In this document: piece after piece, positions 16,770-25,277 of the stretch | Numbering within the stretch: the first letter of the stretch is position 1 | Layout of the letters: each line of letters starts with the position of its first letter | From: Bradyrhizobium sp. Rc3b | GTDB lineage: Bacteria; Pseudomonadota; Alphaproteobacteria; Rhizobiales; Xanthobacteraceae | Length of the DNA stretch: 64,000 nucleotides | Direction: 5' to 3' | Assembly (NCBI RefSeq): GCF_900114915.1 | Contig: NZ_FOUS01000003.1 | Span: 496,001-560,000, forward strand | Position numbers and translations under genes: made by a program | The notes under the pieces: model-generated | Seen by the model: only the letters and a program-made list of their open reading frames with translations | The model's database searches: none | Told to the model about the DNA's origin: nothing

Positions 16770-17540
16770 ATGTATATTATCGTTGATGATCGCGAGAGCG
16801 TCGCGAACAGCTATGTCGGAGGGCTCGTTCGCGAAGGCGTATCGTCGATCGGCTTCTCCTCCGGAGAATTCTGGGACTGGCTGCAATCCGCCAGTGAATC
16901 GGATCTGGCGGCGGTGGACGCCTTCCTCCTCGGGGATTGCGATGCCCGCGGAAGCCTGCCGCGGGCGATGCGCAAGCGTTCCTCGGCTCCCATCATCGCC
17001 ATGAGCGGCCAGAAGATGCTCAAGAACACGCTGGAGCTGTTCGAGTCGGGCGTCGACGACGTCGTGCACGTGCCGATCCACCTGCGCGAGATCCTGGCCC
17101 GAACGGCCGCGATCGCGCGCCGCCGGGTGGGCGAGCTGCCGAGGCCCTGCGAGAGCAGGATCCAGGTCTTCTTCAACGGCCGTGACCCCGAGATCGCGGG
17201 CCACGCCCTCACCCTGCCCCGCCGCGAACTGCGCATTCTCGAGTATATGGTCAGCAATCACGGCAAGTGGATCACCAAGACGCAGATCTTCAACGCGGTC
17301 TACGGCATCTTCGAGTCCACCTTCGACGAGAGCGTGATCGAGAGCCACGTCAGCAAGCTGCGCAAGAAGCTCCGCGACCGCCTCGGCTTCGATGCGATCG
17401 TGGCCCGGCGTTACGTCGGCTACCGCCTCGACATCCCGGCCGGCGAGACCCTCGACGTGCCGATGCGGGAGCTCGACGAGGTCGGCATCATCCTGAACAG
17501 GGCGCATGCCGTCCCGGCCGCCTATCCGGTCAACAACTGA
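16770..17540 (+). CDS. lafR: FtcR/Rem/LafR-type flagellar transcriptional regulator (OmpR family, degenerate receiver)
   Basis: The 256-residue protein has a receiver-like domain (1-115) and an OmpR-type winged helix (about 135-230: LPRRELRILEYMVSNHGKW, KTQIFNAVYG, SHVSKLRKKLRDRLG, VARRYVGYRLD). It matches FtcR of Brucella, Rem of Sinorhizobium and LafR of Bradyrhizobium, the master activators of this flagellum type. The phosphoacceptor position aligned in DAFLLGD is Gly55, and the conserved Lys before Pro is Val101, so phosphorylation control is probably lost. The start is the ATG at 16770 preceded by AGGGG; an in-frame upstream ATG (16686) would add an unrelated tail. It lies tail-to-tail with the flagellar block it presumably activates. 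Confidence 0.92.
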   Translation: MYIIVDDRESVANSYVGGLVREGVSSIGFSSGEFWDWLQSASESDLAAVDAFLLGDCDARGSLPRAMRKRSSAPIIAMSGQKMLKNTLELFESGVDDVVHVPIHLREILARTAAIARRRVGELPRPCESRIQVFFNGRDPEIAGHALTLPRRELRILEYMVSNHGKWITKTQIFNAVYGIFESTFDESVIESHVSKLRKKLRDRLGFDAIVARRYVGYRLDIPAGETLDVPMRELDEVGIILNRAHAVPAAYPVNN

Positions 17541-17569
17541 CACGGCACAAGCCTGCGGGCGAAACCAAC

Positions 17570-17604
17570 AACGGCCTCTGCGAAGCAGCTTCGCAGAGGC
17601 CGTT
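17570..17604 (+). terminator. Hairpin after lafR
   Basis: A perfect 16-bp stem, AACGGCCTCTGCGAAG / CTTCGCAGAGGCCGTT, with a 3-base loop lies 30 bases after the lafR stop. There is no T-run after it, so it may be a strong mRNA 3'-end stabiliser or a Rho-assisted terminator rather than a classical intrinsic terminator. Confidence 0.6.
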
Positions 17605-17719
17605 GCACGTTCGGGGCGGGAGACGGATGGGATGAGCCCTACGAGTGCCCCGATGGAGCTGCGTTCCCCTACCCCTGGTGAGCAGGGCAATCGCATATGG
17701 GCGCGATTTCGCCTGTGGC

Positions 17720-17853
17720 CATCCTTCGAGACGCCCGCCGTTGGCGGGCCCTCAGGATGAGGACCGAGAGCGTTGCGCCAGTTTTGACGAGTGTCGATGC
17801 CCGCTTAGCCTCATCCTGAGGAGACCGCGAAGCGGTCATCTCGAAGGACGAGG
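17720..17853. repeat. Two inverted copies of an intergenic repeat
   Basis: The first copy (17720-17763) begins ATCCTTCGAGACGCCCGC and ends CTCAGGATGAGG. The second (17811-17853) is in the opposite orientation, beginning TCATCCTGAGGAGACCGC and ending TCTCGAAGGACGAGG. Each copy is itself palindromic. The gap between lafR and the convergent 17906 gene therefore forms a large folded structure that may act as a transcription barrier between them. Confidence 0.7.
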
Positions 17854-17905
17854 CGCGCGCTCAGCTCGCGCAAAGCGCCAAATGCGATAGCCCCTGCATC
17901 ACGTT

Positions 17906-18364
17906 CTACGGCTTCTGCTGAAATTCTTCCTTGGAGACGTAATTGAAATCCTCGACCAGGACGTCCTGGACGACGTCAGCCTGCATCCGCTCGTTGACGC
18001 GCTGCTTGATGGCGGCCGTCAGGATGGAGAGGTCGTAGCGGGCGAGCTTCCTGAAGTCGAGACGGTCGTCGGCATAGATCCTGCGAAAGGCCTCGTCGAC
18101 GACGAACGGCTCCGGCGGAACGTTGAGCTGGTGCATCGTCCGCGCCTCCACGGTGTAGACGAAGCGCGCGACGATATAGCCCTGCACATTGCCGTTCTCG
18201 ACCATGGGCACGCTCAATGCCCGGGTCTTCTGGTATTGCAGGCCGTCGAGATATTCGTCCTTCGCCGGCAGCAGGCTGCCGTTCTCCTTCCAATAGGCCA
18301 CGCCATAGCTCGTGCCCGCGGTGAGGATGCATACCCAGAGCCCGGCCAGCACCAGTCTGATCAT
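17906..18364 (-). CDS. Uncharacterised flagellar-cluster protein, single N-terminal membrane segment
   Basis: The 152-residue product is not recognised with confidence. It has one N-terminal hydrophobic segment (about 3-22), then an apparently periplasmic domain with GYIVARFVYTVEARTMH and ends DVLVEDFNYVSKEEF. The pattern of an N-terminal anchor, a beta-rich middle and a terminal strand recalls FliL-like or membrane-proximal stator-associated proteins, but this is only a resemblance; fliL itself is at 38149. It overlaps the FlgN-like gene by four bases (ATGA), and is last in the fliF-to-flgJ block, so it very likely belongs to flagellar assembly. Confidence 0.75.
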   Translation of the reverse strand: MIRLVLAGLWVCILTAGTSYGVAYWKENGSLLPAKDEYLDGLQYQKTRALSVPMVENGNVQGYIVARFVYTVEARTMHQLNVPPEPFVVDEAFRRIYADDRLDFRKLARYDLSILTAAIKQRVNERMQADVVQDVLVEDFNYVSKEEFQQKP

Positions 18365-18873
18365 TTTCCGTCCTGTGCTGCGCGGCCGGTATAGGTGCCG
18401 TCCGACTCGGCCTCCTTGATCGCCTTGACGATGATGCCCGCGACCTCGCGCACCGCGTCGTAGTGCATTTCGAGGATCGAGCGATTCCGCTCGAGCTTCT
18501 CGCGCAGCCGCCGAATTTCCTCGGTGACCTCGACGTCGCCGCCGAGATGCATCCGCGCCCGCATCAGGCGGACGAATTCGAGCATGCTCCGGCTCTTCCG
18601 CGCGCTGAAGTCGTCGAAATCGATCTTCTGACGCGTCGTGAGCGCGACCGTCTCCTCCTCGACGATGCTCTCGAGCCGGCGGATCGCTGCCAGCAGGCCG
18701 CGCACTTCATCCGATCTCGCCGCATCCGCGCCGTCGACCACGGCCTCGCCGCTCATGATCGGCAGCAGCACCGGCAGCAGCGCATCGGCTTCTGCTGCTT
18801 CCGTCGTCATCACCCCGGTATCCACGACCGGCTGCTCGATCACCATGGCCGCCGCGCTGTCTTGTGCCTGCAT
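18361..18873 (-). CDS. Probable FlgN-like export chaperone
   Basis: The 170-residue protein is acidic at the N-terminus and alpha-helical after residue 50, with RLESIVEEETVALTTR, ARKSRSMLEFVRLMRA and LREKLERNRSILEMHYDAVR, a helix pattern like FlgN chaperones of the hook-associated proteins FlgK and FlgL. No other FlgN candidate is in the cluster, which supports the call; the identity is inference. I chose the ATG at 18873 (GAAGGG box) over a TTG six codons upstream. It overlaps the next gene by ATGA and follows the flgJ-like gene by 42 bases. Confidence 0.6.
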   Translation of the reverse strand: MQAQDSAAAMVIEQPVVDTGVMTTEAAEADALLPVLLPIMSGEAVVDGADAARSDEVRGLLAAIRRLESIVEEETVALTTRQKIDFDDFSARKSRSMLEFVRLMRARMHLGGDVEVTEEIRRLREKLERNRSILEMHYDAVREVAGIIVKAIKEAESDGTYTGRAAQDGK

Positions 18874-18915
18874 AGGAAATTCACCCTTCAACTTCTGTCA
18901 CCCGTTCGCGGATCT

Positions 18916-19386
18916 TCATCCGGCCTTGCCGGCACCGTTCGGCCCCGCTGGATTGGCGGCGGCCAGCTGCTTGGCGATGCCAATGCCGTTGCCCTTAGCC
19001 AGCTGGCTGCCGAGTTGCTCCGCCAGCATCGACTTCCAGACGCCGCCGGCCGTGCCCTTGCCAAAGACCTGCTCGGATTCCTTCGGCAGCATCGTCTCGA
19101 CGAAGGTCTGGAGGATGAAAGCTTCGAACTTCCGGTACACCTCGCCGGATGCCGGCGCCTTGATCATCCGCACCGGCGCCCCGTTCACCACATCCGACTG
19201 CGCCTCGGAAACCTTCGTCGCGGTCTGCTCGGCAGCCGCCTTGCCGGCCTCCGCGTCCATCGTGGCGGCGAAGTCGGCATCGGAGGACTTCAGCGCATCG
19301 AGTTTCGCGGTCGCCGCGCGCTGGGTCACGGGATCGGCGGCCTCGAGGACGTCGAGAACGAGGTCGGGCGTCGCGGTCACGATCAT
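18916..19386 (-). CDS. Rod-binding protein, FlgJ N-terminal-domain type
   Basis: The 156-residue protein contains the rod-binding signature KFEAFILQTFVETMLPKES followed by FGKGTAGGVWKSMLAEQL, which is the N-terminal half of FlgJ. The muramidase half is absent, as usual in alphaproteobacteria. A separate lytic transglycosylase gene (28114) in the same cluster could supply the wall-cutting activity. The ATG at 19386 overlaps the upstream stop as ATGA; an upstream GTG is less likely. It probably acts as a scaffold for rod assembly in the periplasm. Confidence 0.85.
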   Translation of the reverse strand: MIVTATPDLVLDVLEAADPVTQRAATAKLDALKSSDADFAATMDAEAGKAAAEQTATKVSEAQSDVVNGAPVRMIKAPASGEVYRKFEAFILQTFVETMLPKESEQVFGKGTAGGVWKSMLAEQLGSQLAKGNGIGIAKQLAAANPAGPNGAGKAG

Positions 19387-19802
19387 GGCTTGTTCCGATT
19401 GGCTGGCCGTGGCGTCCACGCGCGCACGGCTGGGCTTATTCCCGTCATCTCCTCGAGCGAGCGCTTCTCGGCGTCACGGAGCTCGTCGGCCAGCGCCGCC
19501 TTCGCGACCTGCTCGAGCTGCTTCACGCGGCGGCTCTCGGCGCGGACCTGGTCGAGCTGCTGCGCGGCCTGCGTCTGGATCGCGCGCGCACCGACGCTCG
19601 TCCTGTTCAAGCGCCGCGCGATCGAATCGCTCGACGATCCCGCCGGCGGCTTCCCTTCATTCAGGGCTCCCACCAGCCATTCCTGCTCGTCCCGCAGGCT
19701 TCTCTCCTGCTGCCGCAGCTGCGCGAGCTGCCATTCGGACAGCCGGAGCTGGAGCTTCACCAGCGAAACCATCCGGCCGAGCTTGTCCGCGCGCGACGTC
19801 AT
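19383..19802 (-). CDS. Coiled-coil flagellar protein, FliJ-like
   Basis: The 139-residue protein is almost entirely helical and rich in Gln, Arg, Leu and Glu (LVKLQLRLSEWQLAQLRQQE, QLDQVRAESRRVKQLEQVAK), as in FliJ, the stalk of the FliI export ATPase. The cluster has no other FliJ, so this is the best candidate; sequence similarity is too weak for certainty. The ATG at 19802 lies just after fliR. Position between fliR and the FlgJ-like gene is conserved in my memory of related clusters, where it is usually left as hypothetical. Confidence 0.6.
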   Translation of the reverse strand: MTSRADKLGRMVSLVKLQLRLSEWQLAQLRQQERSLRDEQEWLVGALNEGKPPAGSSSDSIARRLNRTSVGARAIQTQAAQQLDQVRAESRRVKQLEQVAKAALADELRDAEKRSLEEMTGISPAVRAWTPRPANRNKP

Positions 19803-19809
19803 CACAGCA

Positions 19810-20562
19810 TCACTCCGCCAGCCAGGACGAGAGGCCGAGCATGAATTGCGTCAGCAGCTCGTCGCTCGTGAGGTAGAGCAGCAGGAAGCCGCCGAACAGC
19901 ACGAAGGGCACGGAGATGAAATAGACCGGAATCGCCGGCGTCAGCTTGTTGATCAGGCTGACCGCCAGGTTGACGATCACCGAATAGACGATGAACGGGC
20001 TGGCGATCCGCAGCGTCAGCACAAATGCTTCCGACAGGCGGCCGACGAGCAGGTCGAGCGCCATGCCGCCGCCGAGCCTGTCGCCGGGACGCCAGACGTC
20101 GTAGGAATTCATCAGCCCGCGCAGGACCTGCCAATGCTGGTCGGTCATGAAGAACAGCGTGGTGACCGACACCATGATCAGCGGCACCAGCGCCGGCGCC
20201 GGATCGCTGTCGGCAACCGGCGTTCCCGGGATGTTGCTGAGCCCGATCGCGCTCGCCATCACGGTCGCCATGGTCTGGAGCGCGAGGAAGAACACCCGCC
20301 CGCCGAGCCCGATGACGCTGCCGACCACGAGCTCGGAGCAGATCAGGAGCGCCAGCGTCAGCGGCGCGGCGTTGTCCGTGAGCGGCTTCAGCACCGCGAT
20401 CAGGATCGGCGTCAGCGCGAAGGTCGTGACGAGCGCGACGAACAGGCGGACCTGGGCCGGAACGTTGACGCTGGAAAAGCCGGGCACCAGCATCAGGCAG
20501 GCGCCGATGCGGCAGAACACGATGAACGTCACCAGCACGCTGTCGGCAAGGCCGCTGATCAC
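19810..20562 (-). CDS. fliR: Flagellar biosynthesis protein FliR
   Basis: The 250-residue membrane protein is part of the FliPQR export gate. Recognisable segments are [59 protein letters not shown] and the C-terminal [18 protein letters not shown]. The start is a GTG at 20562, which overlaps the flhA stop as GTGA. Translational coupling to flhA is therefore likely. The length is normal for FliR. Confidence 0.95.
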   Translation of the reverse strand: MISGLADSVLVTFIVFCRIGACLMLVPGFSSVNVPAQVRLFVALVTTFALTPILIAVLKPLTDNAAPLTLALLICSELVVGSVIGLGGRVFFLALQTMATVMASAIGLSNIPGTPVADSDPAPALVPLIMVSVTTLFFMTDQHWQVLRGLMNSYDVWRPGDRLGGGMALDLLVGRLSEAFVLTLRIASPFIVYSVIVNLAVSLINKLTPAIPVYFISVPFVLFGGFLLLYLTSDELLTQFMLGLSSWLAE

Positions 20563-22640
20563 GACACCGCTCCGAGCGCCCTGATCTCGGCGCTGCGCGC
20601 GACTTCGACATGCGACAGGATCGGCAAGGTCGGGAACACCCGCTCCAGGATCATCCGGACATAGGGCCGGGCTTCCGGCGTCACCGCCAGCACGACGCTG
20701 GTGCCGTTCTCGGTGAACTTGCGGATCGCGGCGCTGGCCTCGGTCGCGAACTGCTCGATCAGGCGCGGATCGGCGTCGAACTCGACAACGTCGCCCTTGG
20801 CGTCGCGCTTCAGGCTCTGGTGGAACGCCAGGTCCCAACGGTTGCCGAGCCGGACGACGTTGAGCACGCCGTTGTCGGAGAGATCGCCACAGATCTGCTG
20901 GGCAAGCCGGGTCCGCACGTGCTCTGCGACCTGCTCGGAGCGCCGCACATGAGGTGCGATCTCGGCGATCGCCTCGAGGATGAGGTGAAGATTGCGGATG
21001 GAGACGCGCTCGGCCAGCAGGATCTTCAGGATCGCCAGCAGGCCGGAATAGGAGATCTGCGACGGGCAGAGATCCTCGACGAGGCGCTTGTACTCGGGAT
21101 CGAGCCGGTCGAGCAGCGCGCGCATGTCCTTGTAGGACAAGAGCTGGGCGAGGTTCGCCCGGATCACCTCGCTCAAATGCGTGAGCAGCACCGACAGATT
21201 GTCGACCGGCTTGCAGCCCTGCCGCTTGACTTCGTCCGTGAAGGCTTCCGTCACCCACAGCGCCTTCATGCCGAAAGCGGGTTCGACCACCTCTTCGCCG
21301 GGCACGTCGGGCTTGCCGTCCTTGTCGACCAGCACCAGCACCTCGCCGAGCCTGAGCTCGCCATGGGCGACGCGGGTGTCGTGGATCCGGATCTGGTAGC
21401 CCTTGGGGTCGATCGACAGATTGTCGCTGAGCTTGATCTCGGGAATGACGAAGCCGTACTGCTTGGCGAACTTCTTGCGGATCTTGGCCACGCGGTGGGC
21501 CAGCTCGGTGCGCGAGCCCAGCAGATGGACCGAAAGATGGCCGCCGAGCGCCAGCTCGATCTCGGCGGTCTTGAGCTGGTCCTTGACGGATTCCTTGGCC
21601 TCGGCCTGGGCGCGCTCGTCGGCCTTGCGCGCGTCCTCCTTCTGCTTCAAGGCCGCCTGCTGCTTCGGCAGCGAGTAGCCGACGAAGGCCATAACGCCGC
21701 CGAGCAGCACGAAGGGCGCCAACGGCAGCCCCGGCATCAAGGCGAGCACGAACATCATCAGGGCGGCGGCCGAGACCGCGCGGGGATAGCCGCCGAGCTG
21801 GCGCAGCACGGCCTGCTCGGCCGATCCTCTCGTGCCGCCCTTGGAGACCAGGAGGCCGGCCGACAGCGACACGATGAGCGCCGGCATCTGCGACACCAGA
21901 CCGTCGCCGACGGAGAGCTTCGTGTAGACGTCGGCGGCGCGCGACAGCGTCAGGCCGTGATGGGTGACGCCGATGATGATGCCGCCGAAAATGTTGATCG
22001 CGGTGATGATCAGGCCGGCGATGGCATCGCCTCGAACGAATTTCGAGGCACCGTCCATGGCACCGAAGAACGCGCTCTCTTCTTCGAGCTCGCGGCGCCG
22101 GCGCTGGGCTTCCTTGTCGTCGATCAGGCCCGCCGACAGATCGGCGTCGATCGCCATCTGCTTGCCGGGGATGGCGTCGAGGGTGAAACGGGCGCCGACT
22201 TCGGCGATACGCGTCGCACCCTTGGTGATCACGACGAAATTCACCGTGACCAGGATGGCGAAGATGATCAGGCCGATGACGAAGTCGCCGCCCATGACGA
22301 ACTTGGAGAAGCCTGCGACGACGTGGCCGGCGGCCTGCTCGCCCTCCCCGCCGCGCGACAGGATCAGGCGGGTGGTCGCGACGTTCAGCGCCAGCCGCAG
22401 GATGGTCGCGATCAGCAGCACGGTCGGGAAGGCCGAGAAATCGAGCGGTCGCTGGATCCACAGCGCGACCATCAGGATCAGCGCCGACAGCGCGATCGAG
22501 AACGCAAGGCCGAGATCGATCAGGATCGGCGGGATCGGCAGGAACAGGATCGTGAGCATGGCCACGATACCGCCGGCGAAAAAGGCGTCGGCCCCCAATC
22601 GTCGTGGGGTCGGCAGGCTAGCAGCTAACGTATCGGCCAT
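20559..22640 (-). CDS. flhA: Flagellar biosynthesis protein FlhA
   Basis: This 693-residue inner-membrane export-gate protein has eight membrane segments in the first half and a cytoplasmic C-terminal docking domain. The family signature [16 protein letters not shown] and the segment [20 protein letters not shown] are clear. The ATG at 22640 begins [10 protein letters not shown]. Its length is typical. It lies 77 bases after fliQ and overlaps fliR. Confidence 0.97.
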   Translation of the reverse strand: MADTLAASLPTPRRLGADAFFAGGIVAMLTILFLPIPPILIDLGLAFSIALSALILMVALWIQRPLDFSAFPTVLLIATILRLALNVATTRLILSRGGEGEQAAGHVVAGFSKFVMGGDFVIGLIIFAILVTVNFVVITKGATRIAEVGARFTLDAIPGKQMAIDADLSAGLIDDKEAQRRRRELEEESAFFGAMDGASKFVRGDAIAGLIITAINIFGGIIIGVTHHGLTLSRAADVYTKLSVGDGLVSQMPALIVSLSAGLLVSKGGTRGSAEQAVLRQLGGYPRAVSAAALMMFVLALMPGLPLAPFVLLGGVMAFVGYSLPKQQAALKQKEDARKADERAQAEAKESVKDQLKTAEIELALGGHLSVHLLGSRTELAHRVAKIRKKFAKQYGFVIPEIKLSDNLSIDPKGYQIRIHDTRVAHGELRLGEVLVLVDKDGKPDVPGEEVVEPAFGMKALWVTEAFTDEVKRQGCKPVDNLSVLLTHLSEVIRANLAQLLSYKDMRALLDRLDPEYKRLVEDLCPSQISYSGLLAILKILLAERVSIRNLHLILEAIAEIAPHVRRSEQVAEHVRTRLAQQICGDLSDNGVLNVVRLGNRWDLAFHQSLKRDAKGDVVEFDADPRLIEQFATEASAAIRKFTENGTSVVLAVTPEARPYVRMILERVFPTLPILSHVEVARSAEIRALGAVS

Positions 22641-22717
22641 GGGTCACCGGCAGAGGGTCCACCCCTAATCTGCCCGGCAAAGCTTACGCGGGGATGGTGG
22701 CAGATCGCCGGCGCGGA

Positions 22718-22984
22718 TCAGAAGCCGCGCTCGATCCGCGAATAGACCATCTCTGTGAAGGTGGAGAGGTGTGCTCCGATGAAGGAGCCGGAGACGGCAA
22801 CGACCAGGAGAATGACGATGATCTTCGGAACGAAGGTCAGCGTCACCTCCTGGATCTGGGTCAGGGCCTGGATCAGCGCAATGATGGTGCCGACCAGCAT
22901 GGCCGCGCCGACCGCGGGCCCGGAGGCGACGATGATGGTCCAGATTGCAGCCTGGACGATGTCGAGAGCGTCGCGTTCGTTCAT
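22718..22984 (-). CDS. fliQ: Flagellar biosynthesis protein FliQ
   Basis: This is an 88-residue, two-helix membrane protein with the FliQ pattern AIWTIIVASGPAVGAAMLVG, ALTQIQEVTLTFVPKI and ILLVVAVSGSFIGAHL. It is part of the FliPQR gate of the type III export apparatus. The ATG at 22984 overlaps the flgD stop (ATGA). Confidence 0.96.
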   Translation of the reverse strand: MNERDALDIVQAAIWTIIVASGPAVGAAMLVGTIIALIQALTQIQEVTLTFVPKIIVILLVVAVSGSFIGAHLSTFTEMVYSRIERGF

Positions 22985-23403
22985 GACTGGCTGATCGTGA
23001 GTCCCGGCCCGACCGCGACCTTGGTGCCGTTCTCGAGGGTCGCGATGGAGCCGTCGGCGTTGATGGAGACCGAGACGACCTTGCCGCTGAAGCTGGCGCC
23101 GGTGGCGTCGGTGAAGCTGACGGTCTTGCCGATCAGGCCGTTGGCCTGCGACAACGACTGCGAGGACAGCAGCGCATCCAGCTTCGAATTGGTCTGCATG
23201 GCCTGCTCGACCGTCGAGAGCTGTGCGAACTGGCTCATATATTGCGAGGTATCCATCGGATTGGTCGGATCCTGGTTCTTCATCTCGGCGACGAGAAGCT
23301 GAAGAAACGTGTTGTAGTCGACGCTGTTGCTCGAGGTCGAATTGGTGGAGCCGGTCGAACTGGACGACTTGCTCGTGCTGTCGGTCGCGCTGTTGACGTT
23401 CAT
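22981..23403 (-). CDS. flgD: Hook-capping protein FlgD
   Basis: The 140-residue protein has a Ser/Thr-rich leader (first ~27 residues) and the FlgD signature DYNTFLQLLVAEMKNQDPTN, PMDTSQYMSQFAQLSTVEQ. The C-terminal half is short (LIGKTVSFTD ... VAVGPGLTIS), and the beta-sandwich domain of enteric FlgD is missing, as is usual in rhizobia. It caps the growing hook for FlgE assembly. The ATG at 23403 has a GGAGAG box. Confidence 0.93.
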   Translation of the reverse strand: MNVNSATDSTSKSSSSTGSTNSTSSNSVDYNTFLQLLVAEMKNQDPTNPMDTSQYMSQFAQLSTVEQAMQTNSKLDALLSSQSLSQANGLIGKTVSFTDATGASFSGKVVSVSINADGSIATLENGTKVAVGPGLTISQS

Positions 23404-23417
23404 GTAGCTCTCCGCTG

Positions 23418-23828
23418 TCAGGCAGCCTGGAATGGGGACTCGGTGATGGCGCCGGCCAGGATGGCCTGCTCCACCGGGAACAGAGCCCGGATCCGCTTGA
23501 GCGCCTCGAAGTAGCGGGTCGCCTCGACCAGCTCGTCGACCGCGCCCAGTCCGTCCAGCATCTCGCGGCTCTCGCACACGGCGCACAGGGCCGCGTGATG
23601 CTGTGCGTAGAGCGCCGCGGCGTCGCGGATGTCGGTCGGGTTCATCAGCATGAGCTGGACGATGAAGTAGAGCTGCCGCAGCGCCGTGGTGGCGTCGGAG
23701 GCCTGCATGACCTGCCCTTCGAGCAGGAACATCACGTCGTTGACGAGCTCGACGGAGACCTTGCGGTCCACGCGCAGCACCGCGCCGTTGATGTAGATCC
23801 GTTCGCCCGCCCGCAATGAGATCTTCAT
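23418..23828 (-). CDS. flbT: Flagellin translational regulator FlbT
   Basis: The 136-residue product matches FlbT (MKISLRAGERIYINGAV, then KVSVELVNDVMFLLEGQVM). In Caulobacter FlbT acts on the 5' leader of flagellin mRNA; in other alphaproteobacteria it can be a positive regulator. Both flagellin genes here have a conserved structured leader (36007-36142, 37176-37315) that is an obvious candidate target. The start at 23828 overlaps the flaF stop by one base (TGATG). Confidence 0.95.
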   Translation of the reverse strand: MKISLRAGERIYINGAVLRVDRKVSVELVNDVMFLLEGQVMQASDATTALRQLYFIVQLMLMNPTDIRDAAALYAQHHAALCAVCESREMLDGLGAVDELVEATRYFEALKRIRALFPVEQAILAGAITESPFQAA

Positions 23829-24172
23829 CAAAGAGCGTCTCGGATCAGGCGGTTGATTTCGATGAGCTGCATCACGTCGTTCGACTTCTCCTCGCGAAGC
23901 CGATCGGCCTCCTTGACGACCCACAGGCCGATCGAGATGATGTCGGCGCGCAGCTTGTCCGGGAGGCCGTTCTCCGGATGCGAGAGATCCTCGATGAAGA
24001 TCGTCCATAGCCGCCGCACATAGAGCAGGCTCTCGACCAGATCCTCGAGGCGGAACACGCCTCGCTGAATCCGCTCGAGCCGGTCGATGCCGAGGCTGAG
24101 CGCCTGCCGCTCGCGGCCCCGCGCCTCGTAGCCGCTCTCGTCGACGACCGATTCATAGGCTTCAAACGTCAT
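23828..24172 (-). CDS. flaF: Flagellar regulator FlaF
   Basis: The 114-residue helical protein matches FlaF, a chaperone-like factor needed for flagellin secretion or synthesis that works with FlbT. Typical segments are YEARGRERQALSLGIDRLE and LWTIFIEDLSHPENGLPDKL. I chose the ATG at 24172 because an AGAG box is eight bases upstream; the ATG two codons earlier is too close to it, and a TTG further out is less likely. It precedes flbT in the usual flgL-flaF-flbT-flgD order. Confidence 0.92.
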   Translation of the reverse strand: MTFEAYESVVDESGYEARGRERQALSLGIDRLERIQRGVFRLEDLVESLLYVRRLWTIFIEDLSHPENGLPDKLRADIISIGLWVVKEADRLREEKSNDVMQLIEINRLIRDAL

Positions 24173-24227
24173 CAGCATCACTCTGCGCAAGAGACCGGTT
24201 AACAAGACGAGGTTGCGAGCCTCGGCT

Positions 24228-25274
24228 CTAGAGATAGTTGATGAGGCTGATCTGCTGGAGCTGCGAGGTCAGCGCGAGCGCCGTCTTGATCTGGGTCTGC
24301 AGGGTGTTGACGCGGACCGAGGCCTCGGTCGGGTCGACCGCCTCCAGCTTGACGATCTGGTCGTTGAGGATGTCCTTCTGGATCTTCAGCTTCTCGGTCG
24401 CGCCGGTGACCCGCTGCTGGATCGAGCCGACGGTACCGCCGAGCACGGCGAGATCGTTGATCGCGCCGCTGACCAGACTGATGGCCTTGTCGACGACGAC
24501 CTGAAACGTGTCCTTGCTCAGGCTCGTGTTCCCGAGATCAGTGAGCATGGTGTAGGCCTCGGCCAGCTTGCGGAAGCCGGGCTGGTTGGCGCTGACCGAG
24601 CTGTCGACGACCTCGGTCGTGGAGATACGGCTCGACAGCGTCTGGTCCGTGGCCGACGACCAATTGGCGTTCCAGGCCGGGCTCGCGAACTCGGGGTCGA
24701 GGGTGTTGTCGAGGAAATTCTGCATCTGCGCCGGCGTGATGGTGCTGACACCGGCCGCAGCCTGCGAGAAGCCGAACGTCGCCAGGAAGTCCGCATCGAC
24801 CTGGTTCTTGCTGGCCGAGCCGGCCGCGTAGTTCGTGATGGGCACGGTCTGCGTATCGATTCCGCCGAACAGATACGACCCGTTGTAGGAGACGTTGAGC
24901 GCGCCGATGACGTCCTGAAGGTTCGCTGACGCGCTCGGCAGGATGATCTTCGCGCCGCTGTCGGCGTCGCGGGCCGCGATCAGGTTCTTGAGGAATTCCG
25001 ACGCGGTCTTGCCGAGCTGCGTGATCCGGTTCTGGGTCACGTCGAGGCGCCCCGAAACCAGCTCGTTGGTGTCGACGAGCTGATCGGCGAAGTTGAAATC
25101 GGCGCGCAGCGCCACGTCACGGCCCGTTCCCGTGCCGAGCTCGAGGCCGACATCGGCGAAACGCCCGGTGGTCGCCTCCTTCGAGGCCTTGGTCAGCGCG
25201 CTCTGGTTGTTCGTGATCGACGACCTCAACGATGAAGACAGCATCAGGGTCGAGATGTAGTTCGCGCTCATCAT
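24228..25274 (-). CDS. flgL: Hook-associated protein 3 FlgL
   Basis: The 348-residue protein has flagellin-like coiled-coil ends: an N-terminal region (MMSANYISTLMLSSSLRSSI) and a C-terminal region (LNDQIVKLEAVDPTEASVRV) typical of the hook-filament junction protein. The middle domain is variable. It lies three bases after the flgK stop. The product is exported through the flagellar apparatus, so no signal peptide is expected. Confidence 0.92.
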   Translation of the reverse strand: MMSANYISTLMLSSSLRSSITNNQSALTKASKEATTGRFADVGLELGTGTGRDVALRADFNFADQLVDTNELVSGRLDVTQNRITQLGKTASEFLKNLIAARDADSGAKIILPSASANLQDVIGALNVSYNGSYLFGGIDTQTVPITNYAAGSASKNQVDADFLATFGFSQAAAGVSTITPAQMQNFLDNTLDPEFASPAWNANWSSATDQTLSSRISTTEVVDSSVSANQPGFRKLAEAYTMLTDLGNTSLSKDTFQVVVDKAISLVSGAINDLAVLGGTVGSIQQRVTGATEKLKIQKDILNDQIVKLEAVDPTEASVRVNTLQTQIKTALALTSQLQQISLINYL

Positions 25275-25277
25275 GAC

